64,000 nt of DNA from the NCBI RefSeq assembly GCF_021130785.1, contig NC_060212.1, positions 148,453,501 to 148,517,500 on the forward strand, read 5' to 3'. The notes under the pieces were generated by a model, which worked only from the letters and a program-made list of their open reading frames with translations, had not been told where the DNA came from and made no database searches. The position numbers were made by a program, and so were the translations under genes. Below, in pieces: positions 1 through 12,319 of the stretch; positions within the stretch are counted from its first letter, which is position 1, and each line of letters starts with the position of its first letter. The stretch is from Homalodisca vitripennis (Eukaryota; Arthropoda; Insecta; Hemiptera; Cicadellidae).

Positions 1-359
1 GCTAAGAATTCATTAATATTGTAGAGAGAGGTGAAGTTTTGAGTAAAGAATTTACAATATACTGAAAATGTTATATTTTAGTTCATTTACAAATTTTATC
101 GCTCTCTTTGAATTGCAAAAAAATAAGAGACGAAATCTTAATCAATAAACATACGGTAGATGGTAGATAAGAATGAATAAAAATTGTTATTGTCATACAT
201 TAATTTACAATGCCCAATGGCAGTTTGTTGTATATCCAACTGAAACCTGTAGGACCATTAATGTAACTTTTGTAACGGAGATACTAAAAATGAATCATTT
301 ATATTGGGTTAAATCACTACTATATATGTTTTCCAATACGATTCACCCGGCGTACAATA

Positions 360-540
360 CAGCCTGATGTGATGTTGGGGTCATTTCACCCCCCCTCCCG
401 TCATCACACACATTTACCCTCTCCACAGCTAAGCCTCTATATCCCACGGATTTCACCCTACGCCTTCCAAGGTGTCGATTACTGAGATTCGCACCAGGAG
501 TAGAGTAAAATATATCTTCATTTAGATTATACGCCGTTGT
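360..540 (-). other. GC-richer conserved block, open on the minus strand
   Basis: About 150 bp of near 50% G+C in otherwise 30% G+C DNA. On the minus strand it holds an open segment (343-585, 80 codons) whose last 55 codons are rich in R, G and V and lack the F/I/N/K bias of random AT-rich frames. The right-arm copy (58,255-58,415) is almost identical but carries one added base near 58,274 that shifts the frame. No family recognised. It could be an exon, a processed remnant or part of an unknown transposable element. Confidence 0.3.
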
Positions 541-585
541 GATTAATACTATAGCGTTATATAATAATTTGTTTCTTGAAAACAA

Positions 586-1500
586 ATCTTATTTACAAAC
601 AATCACTGAAATAGAATGGTTGTGTAAAGTATTGTATTAGCTAAACAGCTTAAAGTTGAAAGCAAATCAAAGCTCAGTATTAAAAAATAAATATTAGTAG
701 CCTATGACGCCGGGTGTTGCTGCACATTTCATTAGAAAAAAACCTCTCACTAGGTAATTCAAAATAAATTAAAACAATAAATTTGGAATAAAATGGAAAG
801 GTAAAGACAAAAGAAAACAATGAACAACAAATTTTAATTTAAAAAATTAGCTTAAAAATATTGAATATCATTTTATATGATATCAAAAAATTTAAATTCT
901 GTTTTCATTTTTTACAACTATGTAAATATTAGAAGTACTTGTTATGTGTCGTTTTTATAAACATCATAACGTTCTATTTTCAATGCATATTTATTGAATT
1001 TGATCTTTTGGCATATTTAATATGTTTTGAGATTACAGAAAATGCATTTCAGCCTTGTCAATACCTAAATATATAAACTGTATATTCATTTAACTTTTAA
1101 AATTTCCATATAGATTGAAAAATCTCATTAAGTACAATAGCATATAATAACCTTCATTTGATGATAATGGTGAGGACCAAAAATGTGTATATAGTTTTTT
1201 TGGTATTGCAGTTTATTTCTTATATTCTTATTAGCAACAAAGCTAAACTTAGCTTTCTTTGTATAAAGTTATCTGCACTTTAAAGTGTTACTAATACACA
1301 TAATTTGAGATGGGCATATTGTTGTTGTCAATTTGAATTCGAAAATAACTCTTAATCAATAGAACAAGAGTAACAATCTGACATAAATTTTAAGTTCGGA
1401 GACAGCCAAACATGTACAAAAAAAGCAATGTAACTTTATAACCCTAAAGGTTTCTTCACTTCACTCGAAATAACTTTGATTCAAAATATTGTTTCAATTT
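586..1500. other. AT-rich intermodule DNA, nothing recognisable
   Basis: Only arm-to-arm similarity (pairs with about 57,270-58,190). No open frame, RNA gene or element end seen. Confidence 0.6.
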
Positions 1501-1671
1501 GTTTATTTTTCACAAAAAATTACATTTGCATAGAGCAAAATAATTTAAAGTGTTCAACAATAATTTACACAATGTAATAAAACAAAATAAAGTTTTCGTA
1601 TCTTCTTTTAACTCCTGTTTCAGGGAATCGTAGTAAGAGTAATACAGACAGTTGCATAAGAATTTTAACGG

Positions 1672-1767
1672 GAAGAAGGAGACCATCTTAACTCTAAGTG
1701 TTACACCTAGTCCATTTATATGCTCTGGATGTGAAAAGCATTTTAATTTATGAGTATTTAATTTCAT
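1672..1767 (-). other. Possible small exon, minus strand, conserved in A and A'
   Basis: The minus strand reads through NGLGVTLRVKMVSFF here and NGLRVNLRVEMVTFIK in A' (about 20,712-20,765). Of roughly nine codon differences about three are silent and several are conservative (I/V, S/T, K/E). In A' the segment ends at AAG followed by gtaaat, a possible splice donor; in A the same site reads CCG then ttaaaa and is not a donor. Upstream, A' has an in-frame stop, so any exon would begin within the block. Weak evidence; similarity of frame may simply follow DNA similarity. Confidence 0.2.
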
Positions 1768-1854
1768 TTTTCCTATTTCCTTTTTTACAGTTTTGTAAAA
1801 AAACCATTGAGGTGAGTTTTTGTAATAGCAAAATCTACACCAATATTTGGCAAT

Positions 1855-1962
1855 ATGTCAGCGAAGCATGTACTACGGGTAACTCAATATAATGTGGGAA
1901 ACGTGGATTGTAGAGTGCTGTACTACTGGCCACAACCTGACGCCTTTTATTGTGTGCAATAA
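1855..1962 (+). other. Short open segment (35 codons) ending on an AATAAA
   Basis: Plus-strand frame beginning MSAKHVLRVTQYNV and ending YCVQ followed by TAA; the stop overlaps AATAAA (1,958-1,963). The right-arm copy (56,842-56,949, minus strand) is identical. In A' (from 21,013) the first 19 codons stay open with three silent and three replacement changes, then a two-base shift breaks the frame. The DNA of the core also resembles 4,095-4,140 in the opposite orientation at about 73%. No family recognised. It could equally be a conserved noncoding piece. Confidence 0.22.
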
Positions 1963-2442
1963 ATATACCCAATATGATATTTATTAAAAATATAATTTTT
2001 AAAAATATATTTGGCTGGTTTAATTTAATAAATACAAATTATGAAAAAAATTGGCATTTGTTATTTCTATTACACTTTTTATGTAAAATCATAACTAGTA
2101 CTTACAAGTCCAATATCTAAAAGTCGTCCACACACATTATTTTCATCAGTTTAGTATTAAAAGTCTATTTTATACCAACCGTTATGTCTAGCAAAGGTAA
2201 TTAAGTTAACGTTTAAAAGCAGACATATTTCACATCTTACAATGTCTCAGTCTTTGGAGCACGGTAACAATACTTCTATTGAAAAAGAATAATAGCAGAA
2301 CTGAATTTTAATAGGCAATATTTTTACGCAAAATAAATATCAGTTAGGTCTTCTACTTCTTTCATTCCAATTCATACATACTGACAACTATATTCTCATA
2401 ATATTTCAAATTCTATGGATATTAATTTTAGTCCAATTCTGA

Positions 2443-4648
2443 TTTTTATTTAAAGAATGGGAATTCCCAGCGATTAACCTTTAATTTATCAAGAGAATAC
2501 AAACCGTACACACCAAACAGTAGAGTGGCAGATTTAAAAATTATATAAAAATATTTTAGTTATGTTAACTAATACTTCCCTATGAATTGATATGTACATG
2601 GACGATCCTAAACAGTCTGGGAAACAAATTATCGCGGCACCCAAACGGTATTGATTACGTCATGAACATGGTCAAAATTGTTATGACATCAAGTTAAATA
2701 TCCCAATATGAATAAGTTATCAAACAAATAACTATTTTAGATATAATTAATTATAGACACAACTGACGTTTAAATGATATGTGGAATTTTAGTAGTTAAG
2801 TTTGGAGTACGATAAATATTATTACGTACATTACACATAATTTTATTTCAACCTTTTTTAAACCTTTTAGCTAAATGATTTGAAATTTGTAACATGTAGC
2901 TAACACGTCCAATACATATTTGTCACTTTGTTACTTCTAGTTAATCAAAAACAATTGAATACAGTTTGAATATACATTTCAGCCTTGCACAGAGAGTCAA
3001 AAATGAATATTAAACATGAAATTTATATGGGTTTCAAAATCAATAAAATGTCTGTGGTGTATTTGGAAAAAAATTCAAAAGTTTAGAGGCTAATTAAAAA
3101 TATACTTATATATTATTATTAAAATACGGATTTCATTCTTTACTATATTAAATGTGTTTCTTTTTACATAAATATTTTACTATACACTTTAACATGTAAA
3201 GAAAGTATTTGATTTATCACATAGAATAGAGAATATACACAATAACAGAATAAGTTACTCTTATATTTCATATGAAAAACTAAATATGTTTATTAAAAAT
3301 AGACAAAAACTATAAACCCCTTTGAGTTAATAAAGTTCCAAGACTCTACAAAAACCGGCTCTTTTCAGGTGTTACTAAAAGTCCCAATAATAAAGAAATA
3401 TAAGCCCACATGAATTGAGATATGAAGATGTGTGGACGATAACTAACTAAAATAACACATAGGTTTAGGTATAAAATGACGAAATCATATGTGACTAACA
3501 CAAAATTCAGTTTTATATAGTGTCCACACCCGCATATACACATTGAGTATTGCCATGATTGCTACATCGAAAATGTTGATTTATCATTCAATTAATTAAC
3601 GTGTATAAACAATTTGTTATTTGTTGCTCTGAAATGAAAATGCTGTGGTATCGATAACCCGTTATTATATAAATTTAAAACAAATCAACAGAATGCGTAT
3701 TTCTAAATTAAGTCTCTATAAACGTATCAGCAAACATAATAATGAAACATGATAAAGTACATATTATGCAACACTTTAAATAACTAATATTGCATGTAAA
3801 GTATTTAAAGAAACAATTTTAATTAGATCAAAAGTTTTATTTAGATACTAGCAGTTTCCCTCGGTGTTACACGCAATTTCTTATTGAATAATGCCAGAGG
3901 GATGGTTTTTAAATGGCACACTAAAAATCCCTTGAATAAGCGATGGTCATAAAATTCTTATCTCGTGGTCCATTTCGGATTAGTTGAACTTGAGTTGAGT
4001 TTAATGCAAAGAATTAAAATATTTCCCTGTAACATTCAATAATATATGAATAAATAGTACTCTTGATTGTACTTGAAAGAAGTCAGGCACCACACGTGCC
4101 TAACATTACATTGAGTTACACTCAGGACATGATGTTTCCAACGAGTCCTCCATCATGTTTGCTACTTATTGTACTCCACAAAAACTGTTATATTTCTTTG
4201 ATTTATAGCCTTGGTACTCATTCGAATCAGTTGTTTTCTATTATAGTGACCTCACAATTGTAGTTCACTAACAAAAATAGCATAAAACTGGTATTAGTAT
4301 CCTCTAGTTTCCGTCACAGTCTAACATTACTATTTGATAGTGAGCGGAATTCGATACGAACGTAACCTTCAACTGGCAGAAGTGATAATAAGTAAAAATA
4401 AATAAGATATAAAAAGTCATATTATTTAAATACGACGTAATTTGTAACAAAGTGTGTTTAATAGAGTGACGTGGTATACTTACAATATAGTTGACAACAC
4501 CACGTGTCACATACAGGCTTTGCTGATGTAGCTTTTAAAATCAAGTCTATTGCTCATTTTATATTCTAAAATTCGAGATGTCCTACGTATAAAACATGCA
4601 TCTAATTATACGGGGAGATAAATTTAAATCCCTCCGGAGGAAAAAAGT
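2443..4648. repeat. Segment present in A and A' but deleted from the right arm
   Basis: The right arm joins the equivalents of 2,442 and about 4,649 directly at about 56,350-56,362. Because A' retains the whole interval (about 21,590-23,700), the ancestral state is presence. The interval includes the last three proposed exons of the candidate gene at 4,122-5,087; the rest is AT-rich with no recognised feature. Confidence 0.8.
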
Positions 4649-5087
4649 GAAATTGTGGCAGCTGTCTAAGTAATGACTTCATTGACGTTCCCATAGATCC
4701 CGTAGATTGACAATATTTATAATTAAAGTTATTGTTTACTATATAGCATGAAAAAATATTGTCTAGAGATAAAATGCTTATTAATATATATTGTCCGATG
4801 GTACATCAATTTTTTAAATCTGGTTTAATAGCAGCGTTTAAGTAATATATTCTACTGCTATGGTCGCTAAGTGACGATATATGTGTATGCGTTTTAAGTT
4901 ATATGGACACTATGTTACACTGTACAATGTAATATGACAGTATTTGGATTTATTACACATAGTTTATCATGGTTACCCATAAGATCAATGTAAAAATGTT
5001 CCCTAACCCTTGGCCAAATCTCATGGAGTGACATGCGACATTATTGTACTCGGTGTTGCTTATACAGAAATGAAGATTCATGTTCAT
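4122..5087 (-). CDS. Candidate small multi-exon gene (hypothetical), four in-phase segments
   Basis: Proposed minus-strand exons: 4,977-5,087 (37 codons from ATG, donor gtaacc), 4,484-4,522 (13 codons, acceptor cag, donor gtaagtat), 4,331-4,372 (14 codons, good pyrimidine-rich acceptor ending tctgccag, donor gtaatg) and 4,122-4,184 (20 codons plus stop, acceptor ataacag). All junctions fall between codons, giving an 84-residue product with several Cys, Trp and aromatic residues; the first exon contains LHFCIS and ends IFTLILW. In A' the first exon (102 nt, exactly 9 nt shorter) and last exon (63 nt, same stop) stay open, but the second is one base shorter and the third lacks a donor. No family recognised. 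The splice sites were picked by eye, the acceptors of exons 2 and 4 are weak, and flanking DNA is similarly conserved, so this is a hypothesis. Confidence 0.25.
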
Positions 5088-5516
5088 CGTCAGTTTGTTT
5101 TAGAGATAAAGGACTAACGGACAAACAGCCATTACAGACAGAAATCAAAGTTTTCCGTCCTCTTGGGTAGTGAAGACCAAGAACATACTTTTTGAAAGAA
5201 TATGAAAGGTCTGAGTTGATAATTTATTGTAAAAATTAATAATTTCATAATAATGCATTTTTTAAGAAATAATAACATAATACAAATTTGAATTATTAAA
5301 GGGTTGTCTCTTTTGTAGATTTAAATTGTTATTATCTGTTATCCAGATATAATAAACATATGTTTTTATCCAACTCACAAAACATATTTTACATTTTATG
5401 TAGTGTTTATTAACATATAAGTTCTGGCCATTACTACATAAGAAGATATACTTTATTGTACGAACCCTCACGCTGCAGTATGCTGATGTGAAGAGACCTA
5501 GCATTATACCCTCGTG

Positions 5517-5690
5517 ATTTATGATCCATTAGTATCATTAATGTGGACCCTCAGTAATCCAGGACTATGTGTCTTGTATTCACTTGCTCCACCCGAGGAC
5601 AGGCAGGATTATGGAAGCTGCAGTCCAGGATAAGGGTAGCTTTATGTGTCCGTTGGCTTTTAATGCCCGGTAAAATATGAGTTCTTCTGT
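5517..5690 (-). other. Most strongly conserved block shared by A, A' and right arm
   Basis: About ten mismatches over 175 bp to A' (24,647-24,825), and a core of about 85 bp with none, while surrounding DNA differs by 20-30%. The minus strand is open to a TGA at 5,551-5,553 with the stretch NPACPRVEQVNTRH, and a second frame is open for about 36 codons. In both frames most changes are replacements, so protein coding is not supported. An AATAAA lies 3' on the minus strand (about 5,455). It may be a structured RNA, regulatory element, untranslated region or fragment of an unknown repeat. Confidence 0.4.
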
Positions 5691-5860
5691 TTAAATTAAC
5701 ATCTTTCGAAAGACTTATAATAAGAGAAATTACACACACAAACAATCTGATAAAATATCATAACTTGTAGAAAAATATGTTCATAAAATGTTTATATTAA
5801 AATCCATACTTTATAATCATTAAGTATATTGTAGTAATAATTCCTATAAACACGGAAAAG

Positions 5861-5984
<124 letters not shown>

Positions 5985-6290
5985 TTACATATTATAATTA
6001 GTTACTTACTACACCACTACTAATTTACAAATTTAATATGTATTAATCTGTCACCCACCACCTATAAATTCATATTAATCATCTTTATTCTATGAAGGTA
6101 AGCCTTTGGTGGCCTATCAAAGAGGGATCTACGGAACTAATAGACTAAACCAAAATCTCTTAGGTAATGAACGATAATTGATGGAATCCATAATGAAATG
6201 GAAACACACGTTTCACACATATTTTTCAGCATGGTTATTTAACAGTTTTAAATGTATAGTTATCGAAAAATTAATCACAACTAAGAAATA

Positions 6291-7079
6291 TACAGGGTGA
6301 GTGGCTCTTGGTGTGACAAAATTTTTTGGGTTATAATGCAATGTAAATGTGATACAATGGTGGTTATAAAAAAGTCTAACTCCAAAAATTAGGTCTGAAA
6401 CGAATTATTTTCAGTTTTTCAAAAAAAAAACCGTGTTTTTGTACGTAAATCAATTTAGTCAAGTGTAGGCTGCCATGGAGTGTTACTGCTTTACTTTTTT
6501 TTAATCTTCAGTTCCCTGTTTTATGAGGCAGTTTTATAAAACATAAAAATTAAGTACATTTGTTATTGAATTGTTTTAATCTTTTTGTACCTTGCAATGT
6601 TTTTGTAATATTCAAACCGATAAAAGTAGGTAACCGAATACTTAACTATGGTCATATGGCATACCATTTTAAAGCCTATTAAATGGCAAAGTTTTTAATA
6701 TCACTTGACACATTCTTGTGTACAGGGTGTAGTAAAAAGATGGGGTTTAATGATATTTCAGTTTTTCTTAAACTTAGCAACTTTGCCATTTAAATCGACC
6801 TGAAGCTTAGTTTTCTTTTCTTACGATTGAACCGATAATTTATTCAAATCGAAAATTTAACGGAGAATCTAAAAATTGTGTAGTTTGCTCACATATGTCT
6901 ATACGTTGCTGAGAAATATCAGATTTACGTACAAAAACACGGGTTTTTTTTTAAACTGAAAATAATTCGTTTCAGACCTAATTTTTGGAGTTAGACTTTT
7001 TTATAACCACCATTGTATCACATTTACATTGCATTATAACCCAAAAAATTGTGTCACACCAAGAGCCACTCACCCTGTA
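6291..7079 (+). mobile_element. Foldback MITE with long terminal inverted repeats
   Basis: Ends read TACAGGGTGAGTGGCTCTTG and its reverse complement. Inverted arms of about 160 bp (6,291-6,451 and 6,922-7,079) enclose about 470 bp of AT-rich DNA with no open frame. The flanks are TA on both sides, consistent with a TA target duplication as in Tc1/mariner-type elements. The right arm shows the uninterrupted site near 54,677-54,680, so insertion followed the inverted duplication or the right copy excised cleanly. Confidence 0.85.
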
Positions 7080-7099
7080 TATTAGTTTTTGACCTATAT

Positions 7100-7480
7100 A
7101 TCGCAATTTTTCGGAATAATAAAAAATCTACCAAAATTGTACATTATTAAAAATTGATTGTTTCGTTATATTTCATAAATAATACACATAACTCAAAATC
7201 ATTGTTACTGCCACTATTGTAACATATAAGTGTAAAATATGTGGAACAAAGCTTAAGTAAGCGTAATGAAGACCAATAAGTGTCTTAATAATAGATTACG
7301 AGATAGAAATCCCAAGCTTTCAATAAGCTCAATAAAAGTTAAAATGTGTCCGATTGGCAATTTAAAAATAAAAGCTGTTTTATGAACACTGTAGTAAAAC
7401 TTTAAATATGGTTTATAAAACATTGTTGCTACAAGATAAACTTTCCCGCCTCAAGTGCTAACTCAATTACAAGTTTCTAA
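7100..7480. other. AT-rich stretch with an arm-specific loss
   Basis: The right arm (about 54,390-54,480) and A' (26,244-26,340) share roughly 100 bp that is missing near 7,200, so the left arm lost it. Nothing else recognised. Confidence 0.5.
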
Positions 7481-7660
7481 AGTAATAAATTCCAGTTTGT
7501 ATTCCATTAAACATTTAAACTAACTTTCACAAATTGAGTTTCGAAATAACAATATGTCTCCATTGGACATTCCTCAAATACAATTCATTTAAACTTCTTC
7601 CAGTGTTCCGCAATTACAGGTATATTTAAGGCGGTCAATAAACATGCTATACTTTCAGTG
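7480..7660. promoter_or_regulatory. Conserved block with TATA-like and initiator-like motifs
   Basis: About 90% identical to A' (26,560-26,740) and nearly identical to the right arm (about 53,935-54,120). On the plus strand TATATTTAAG (7,621) precedes an insect initiator-like TCAGT (7,655) by 34 bp; the TATA part is conserved in A', the initiator is not. On the minus strand 7,527-7,613 is an open segment of 28 codons (ELYLRNVQWRHI) with the same length and stop in A' (26,638-26,724). Its ten codon changes include only two silent ones, so selection on protein is not shown. Either reading is tentative. Confidence 0.25.
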
Positions 7661-8475
7661 ATTAAAACCTAATAGTGCTAAATTTTACATAAGATAATTT
7701 ACTCTAAATATATAAATTATTATATACAATTTAGCAGTTTTTAATGCTTCGTAAATTAGGAATTTTCCTTGTTTTGTACTCTTATTGATTTAGAAAAAAG
7801 CTTAATTCTTCTAGTTTTGAAAAATTCTCTTAAACTAGTCTGCACAATATATAATTTTCAATAATTTCATAAATGTATTGCAAGTTGGTCTATCAACAGA
7901 ATAGAACAAGACTATTAAGGGTTTCTGAGAGGCGTAAAGACTTTATAAAAATGTTAATGACTGTCATATTTGTAATGAAAGATATATCTGGTATTTATTA
8001 TTATCTAACTATAATACCTTTTAAACTATGATGAAAATTTTCACGATTTCTTAAATACTTAATTTATAGTTTTTTTTTTTTAATCTCCGATATTTATAAT
8101 CACACAACATTATAGAATAGTTATAAAATCCACTTCTAACCCCTAATAACATTTTAGGTTTATGGTTTTATCACTTCCTAAATTATATATGTTTTATTAA
8201 TTTGATAATGAGATTGATTCGGTTTCAGACTTTATTACCACAATACATCTCGGTATCTTACAACAAATATTCGTTGCAGTATTACAAAAGGTAACGTATC
8301 TGTATCTTTGGCAACGAAGAATCTTACAATTTGCATTTGTTTCATATACTGTTAGCATTGAATTTGTACACTATTATTTTTTTATTCATAGATGAAAATT
8401 TCCAATATTAAATTTTAAATTGTCATGCTCAGTTTATTAACATATTTATTTATTTCATATTTTCTCCTTCGTTAC

Positions 8476-8579
8476 CCATAAGAACAATGTAAAAATATTC
8501 GCTAACGTTCAATCAAATCCCATTGAGTGTCACATTCCATCATCGACCTCAGTGTTGCCTATGTACGAATAAGCTTCAT
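8476..8579 (-). pseudogene. Decayed paralogue of candidate exon 1
   Basis: Similar to 4,977-5,087 from the ATG-AA(G/T)-CTT start to the TGGGTAAC end, including a readable LANIFTLFLWVT stretch, but with a one-base loss near codon 4 and two in-frame stops (one at the codon that is Cys in the other copies). The right-arm equivalent is 53,014-53,119, further mutated. It shows that the exon-1 block was duplicated within module A before the inversion. Confidence 0.4.
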
Positions 8580-8589
8580 CCAAACTTGT

Positions 8590-11500
8590 ATGTCTATAGG
8601 TATTTTCAAGATATCGTACAAAAGGTTAGGTAGAAACATAAATACAATTAATACATAAATACAATTTTTCATAAACTGGGTAGTGATAGGCTGAGCGTGA
8701 ATTATATGATAATAGTCACCTAAGACTGAGGATTTACAATAATGAGTATCACTGCTACTAAATATGTATATTTAGTCTGGTATTTTCTCATTACCTCATT
8801 AGTTTCCTCGCCGGAATAAATTGTTTTACAGTAATACCGATTAATATTTTTTAAATATCCTCTGCAAATTAAGAAGCGAGAGAATATTGTCAGATAAAGA
8901 ATAAGTATCACTCAAGGTGTATCACTCTGAGAGATCACAGCTTTGCCTAGGCTATTGAAAAGTATTTATAACGAAGCAATAGAAAACTAATTTTCCTGTT
9001 GTAGGTCACTGCTCAGATGCCAAATTCCCGATCTATCACCTGCCACCTTTAACACCACCAAACCTCCAACATAAATATATGTCACGTGCTATTAATTTTA
9101 ACATAGTAAATTTTTTAGTAGCATGTTTACCAATCAAGGATAATATAGTGGTGAGTCTTATAAATGCACTTTATCTGGTACGCATTCAAAGATAAGGAAT
9201 GAATTTTTCAGCCAAAACTCCTAAGGTATCCAGAAGCCAAAACATAAATCTCCATTTTCATTTTATTCCTGACTTTTACTAAAAAATACACGGCAATACC
9301 TTTCCAAGTGTCGCCAATACGAATTTAGTCTTAAATTGGGAATGTAACTTATATATTTGTTTTCTTTCTATTTTTTGGGTTATATACTCGTATATTTTTA
9401 ATTTTTAACCATTATGAAATGAATATTACAATGCAATATCGCAGGTCAAAATGGATAGAAAAACTAATAAATCGGAGATAAAATTAATTAATAATATAAC
9501 TCAATAACTTATATAAATAATCCTATATAATTGTACTTTAAATTAATTAAGGTTTTCCGTGCTTTTCTCGGTGACATAATGATCACGAATAAGCAAATGG
9601 AAATTTTTAAAAATCTTGCTTTTCTTAGATCTTTCAATACTAAAATTAACACAGTTTTCCTTTGAATGAAATAGATCTTATACACTAGGTCAGCAGGATC
9701 TTTCTATTAACAATCATTGCAAAGGCAGACAGACAGGCGTACTCAGGAAAGGATTTAAGAAGGATATTTTTGTCCTTTTAATACCTGTATATAACTGTAT
9801 GAATCAGATATATGCGGACAAAGAGTATGTATCTAAGCCCATATATAACAGAAGCAGAATATTTTCAATGTGAAAGAAAAAAGAAAAAAAAAACATCTCT
9901 TTCAAACAACAGATATTCTTTTTATGGTTTCAATAGAAGCAAGCATTGAGTAACAGCAACGGAATTCATCTCTTAATGGATGAAACGAGTTTTTATCACT
10001 TCAGAGGCACTGTATTAATGGAGATTTGATCAGACGATCTCAAATCAGTACAAATATTTGTTATGCAGAAGCTTTGCCGGTAGCATTGTATGTGTTAAAG
10101 GGTAATGAGAATCCCGTAATATATAAAAGTTTAATAATGTATCATTTACTTAATTTTTTTTAAATTATCGATTTTTCTCTATAGAAGTCAAAATCAAATT
10201 TTCAGTATTTTATACTTCAAACGTTGCGAATGATAATTGTTTATCGCGTTTGAATCGTGACAAGAAAATATTGTAAAGAGCTTTCATTAATTCCTAAAAA
10301 GCTATAAATTATGCTGTAAACTTAGTAAAACTAAGATTGTTAGAATAGGTACCTTATAAAAATCATATTTAAATTTGTGTATACTATTTACCCGTTGCAG
10401 CGCAGGAAATGTCCTCAATCATAACAGAAACGGGTAGGCTTAGGTTTTTAAACAAAAAAAATTAAATTTTTTGTGATGGTTACTGGACGATGATTTCAAT
10501 CTTTAATTATTTTACAATAAATTGACGTTACTTAAAAAATAAACTTTTTATGGTCCGAAACTTAAAATTTAAATGGGTTTTTAAAGCGCAAATACAGAAT
10601 TTAGATTTCTGTGTAATATTACATAGTAAAATAAAAAAATAAAATAATATTTTTACATTAAATATCTTAAGTATTTAATTGTATAGCTCCAGTGATTCAG
10701 TAACAATTAAACTATTTTAATCCAGCTGGAGGAATCCTAAGACTGGAGTCTGTAGCTTGCTTATCGAAAGTAATTTATAATGTAGTAGATTGAACCGTAA
10801 GAAAATTTTTTAAATTAAACAGACTTGTACATATTACATTAATGTTACGTAAACTTTACACAAAATCGTACATATTATTTGTTGAATGATATTTGCACAA
10901 ACGTTCAGATTCACAAATGTTCTATTTTTATAGTTATTTTAATTCCCAAAAAGACATCTACTCCAGCATCGCAGGATATCCATCTCAATGCCTTCGTAGT
11001 ACCATGGTTATTCGATCTTGGAAAGTATGAATATCTGCAAACAAGATACGATATAGTGTATTTACACGTAACGTAGCTCTTTGAATAAAAACTGTGCATA
11101 GAATATTGTGAAATATCCGGACGTGCTGTCCGTCAGGAGATTTTTCTACCACAAAAACTACATTTTGTGTCTGGTGCTATGCCATTGTAGTTTCTTTTGA
11201 TAACCATGTTTGTTTCATAAAACTGATTGACACAGTGAATAATCCCGTGTTTTATGTTAGTATCCGGCTCCTAGTGTATAATACTTCAGCAAAAATAATT
11301 CAATATCAAGATCCTTGGTATGAGTCTAAGTGACATTATCAATGACATACCTGTTAATATACTGCAACTCAAATATAATCTTACATCAGAAGTTTGATGC
11401 CAACTTATTTATGACTCTTAAAAATATTATACATTAAATTTACCACATACCAAAACTTTTAATATCCTCATACAAATTTAAGTTCTACACCTGTTTTCGA

Positions 11501-12300
11501 AAACCGATTTCAAAATATAGTTTAATTTTGAGGTTCCCTATTGCGAGTTTTAAATATTTCACTGAAATTTGTATGCTGTATGTCAAGTTCAGTTATCAAC
11601 AGCAAATCTATGACGCACTTTTTAGATCCTGAATGAAACTCAATGATTTTCATTGCGGATCATTAGATGCTGGGAGGAACGCACTTTATTTATCGTAAAG
11701 TTATACTGTAAGTATTTTTAAATTTACTTCATACATGAAAAAGTGTTGCTTATGGAGAGGTTTCTTAGAATTGTATATGTATTCATTATTAATTTATATT
11801 TAAATGGTGTTTTGGTTTTAAAATGAGTTTGATTTTTATGTAAAATATTTTCTTGTATATTTATATGAAGAGATAAATTAGTAAGAGGTTTGCAATTACA
11901 GGTAAAATAACATGATCATGAATAAAGAACTCATGGAAACCTGATAGGTAATGGTGAAATCCGTTTATCGGAAATAAAGTGGAAATGGATACGTGGAAAC
12001 AAACCAAATTCAGAATACGGCAGATTATATATTTATATATATGATTATATACCAGCTGCCATTACATTTAATAATCAATTTAGAAAAAATATAACTTGAA
12101 TAAGTTAGATGAAATATATAATGCATCATGCAGCTAAAATGAGGTATAATTTATGCAGGTGCAACATCTTTTTAGTTCTACAGATAAATATATTCTCCTT
12201 TCGCATATTAAATAAAATATTAAATCTTTCGCATAACTGCTAAGTACATTTTCAACTACATTTATATAATTTTAAAACGGCATAGTTTTCTTACTAGTTT
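8590..12300. other. Long AT-rich part of left arm, no gene recognised
   Basis: Matched throughout by the right arm (about 49,290-53,010), absent from A'. Short open frames at 8,720-8,911, 10,879-11,076 and 10,911-11,099 are broken or altered in one arm, for example by one extra base near 50,620, and look incidental. Confidence 0.5.
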
Positions 12301-12319
12301 TAATATTAGGATCTCCATC

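Noticed and set aside
1791..1812. 21 nt microexon between tttttttacag and gtgagt on the plus strand
   Set aside because: The right arm lacks the acceptor and most of the segment, and A' lacks the acceptor.
10879..11099. Overlapping plus and minus open frames near 11 kb as genes
   Set aside because: The right-arm copy has an extra base that breaks the plus-strand frame, and there are no flanking splice or signal features.
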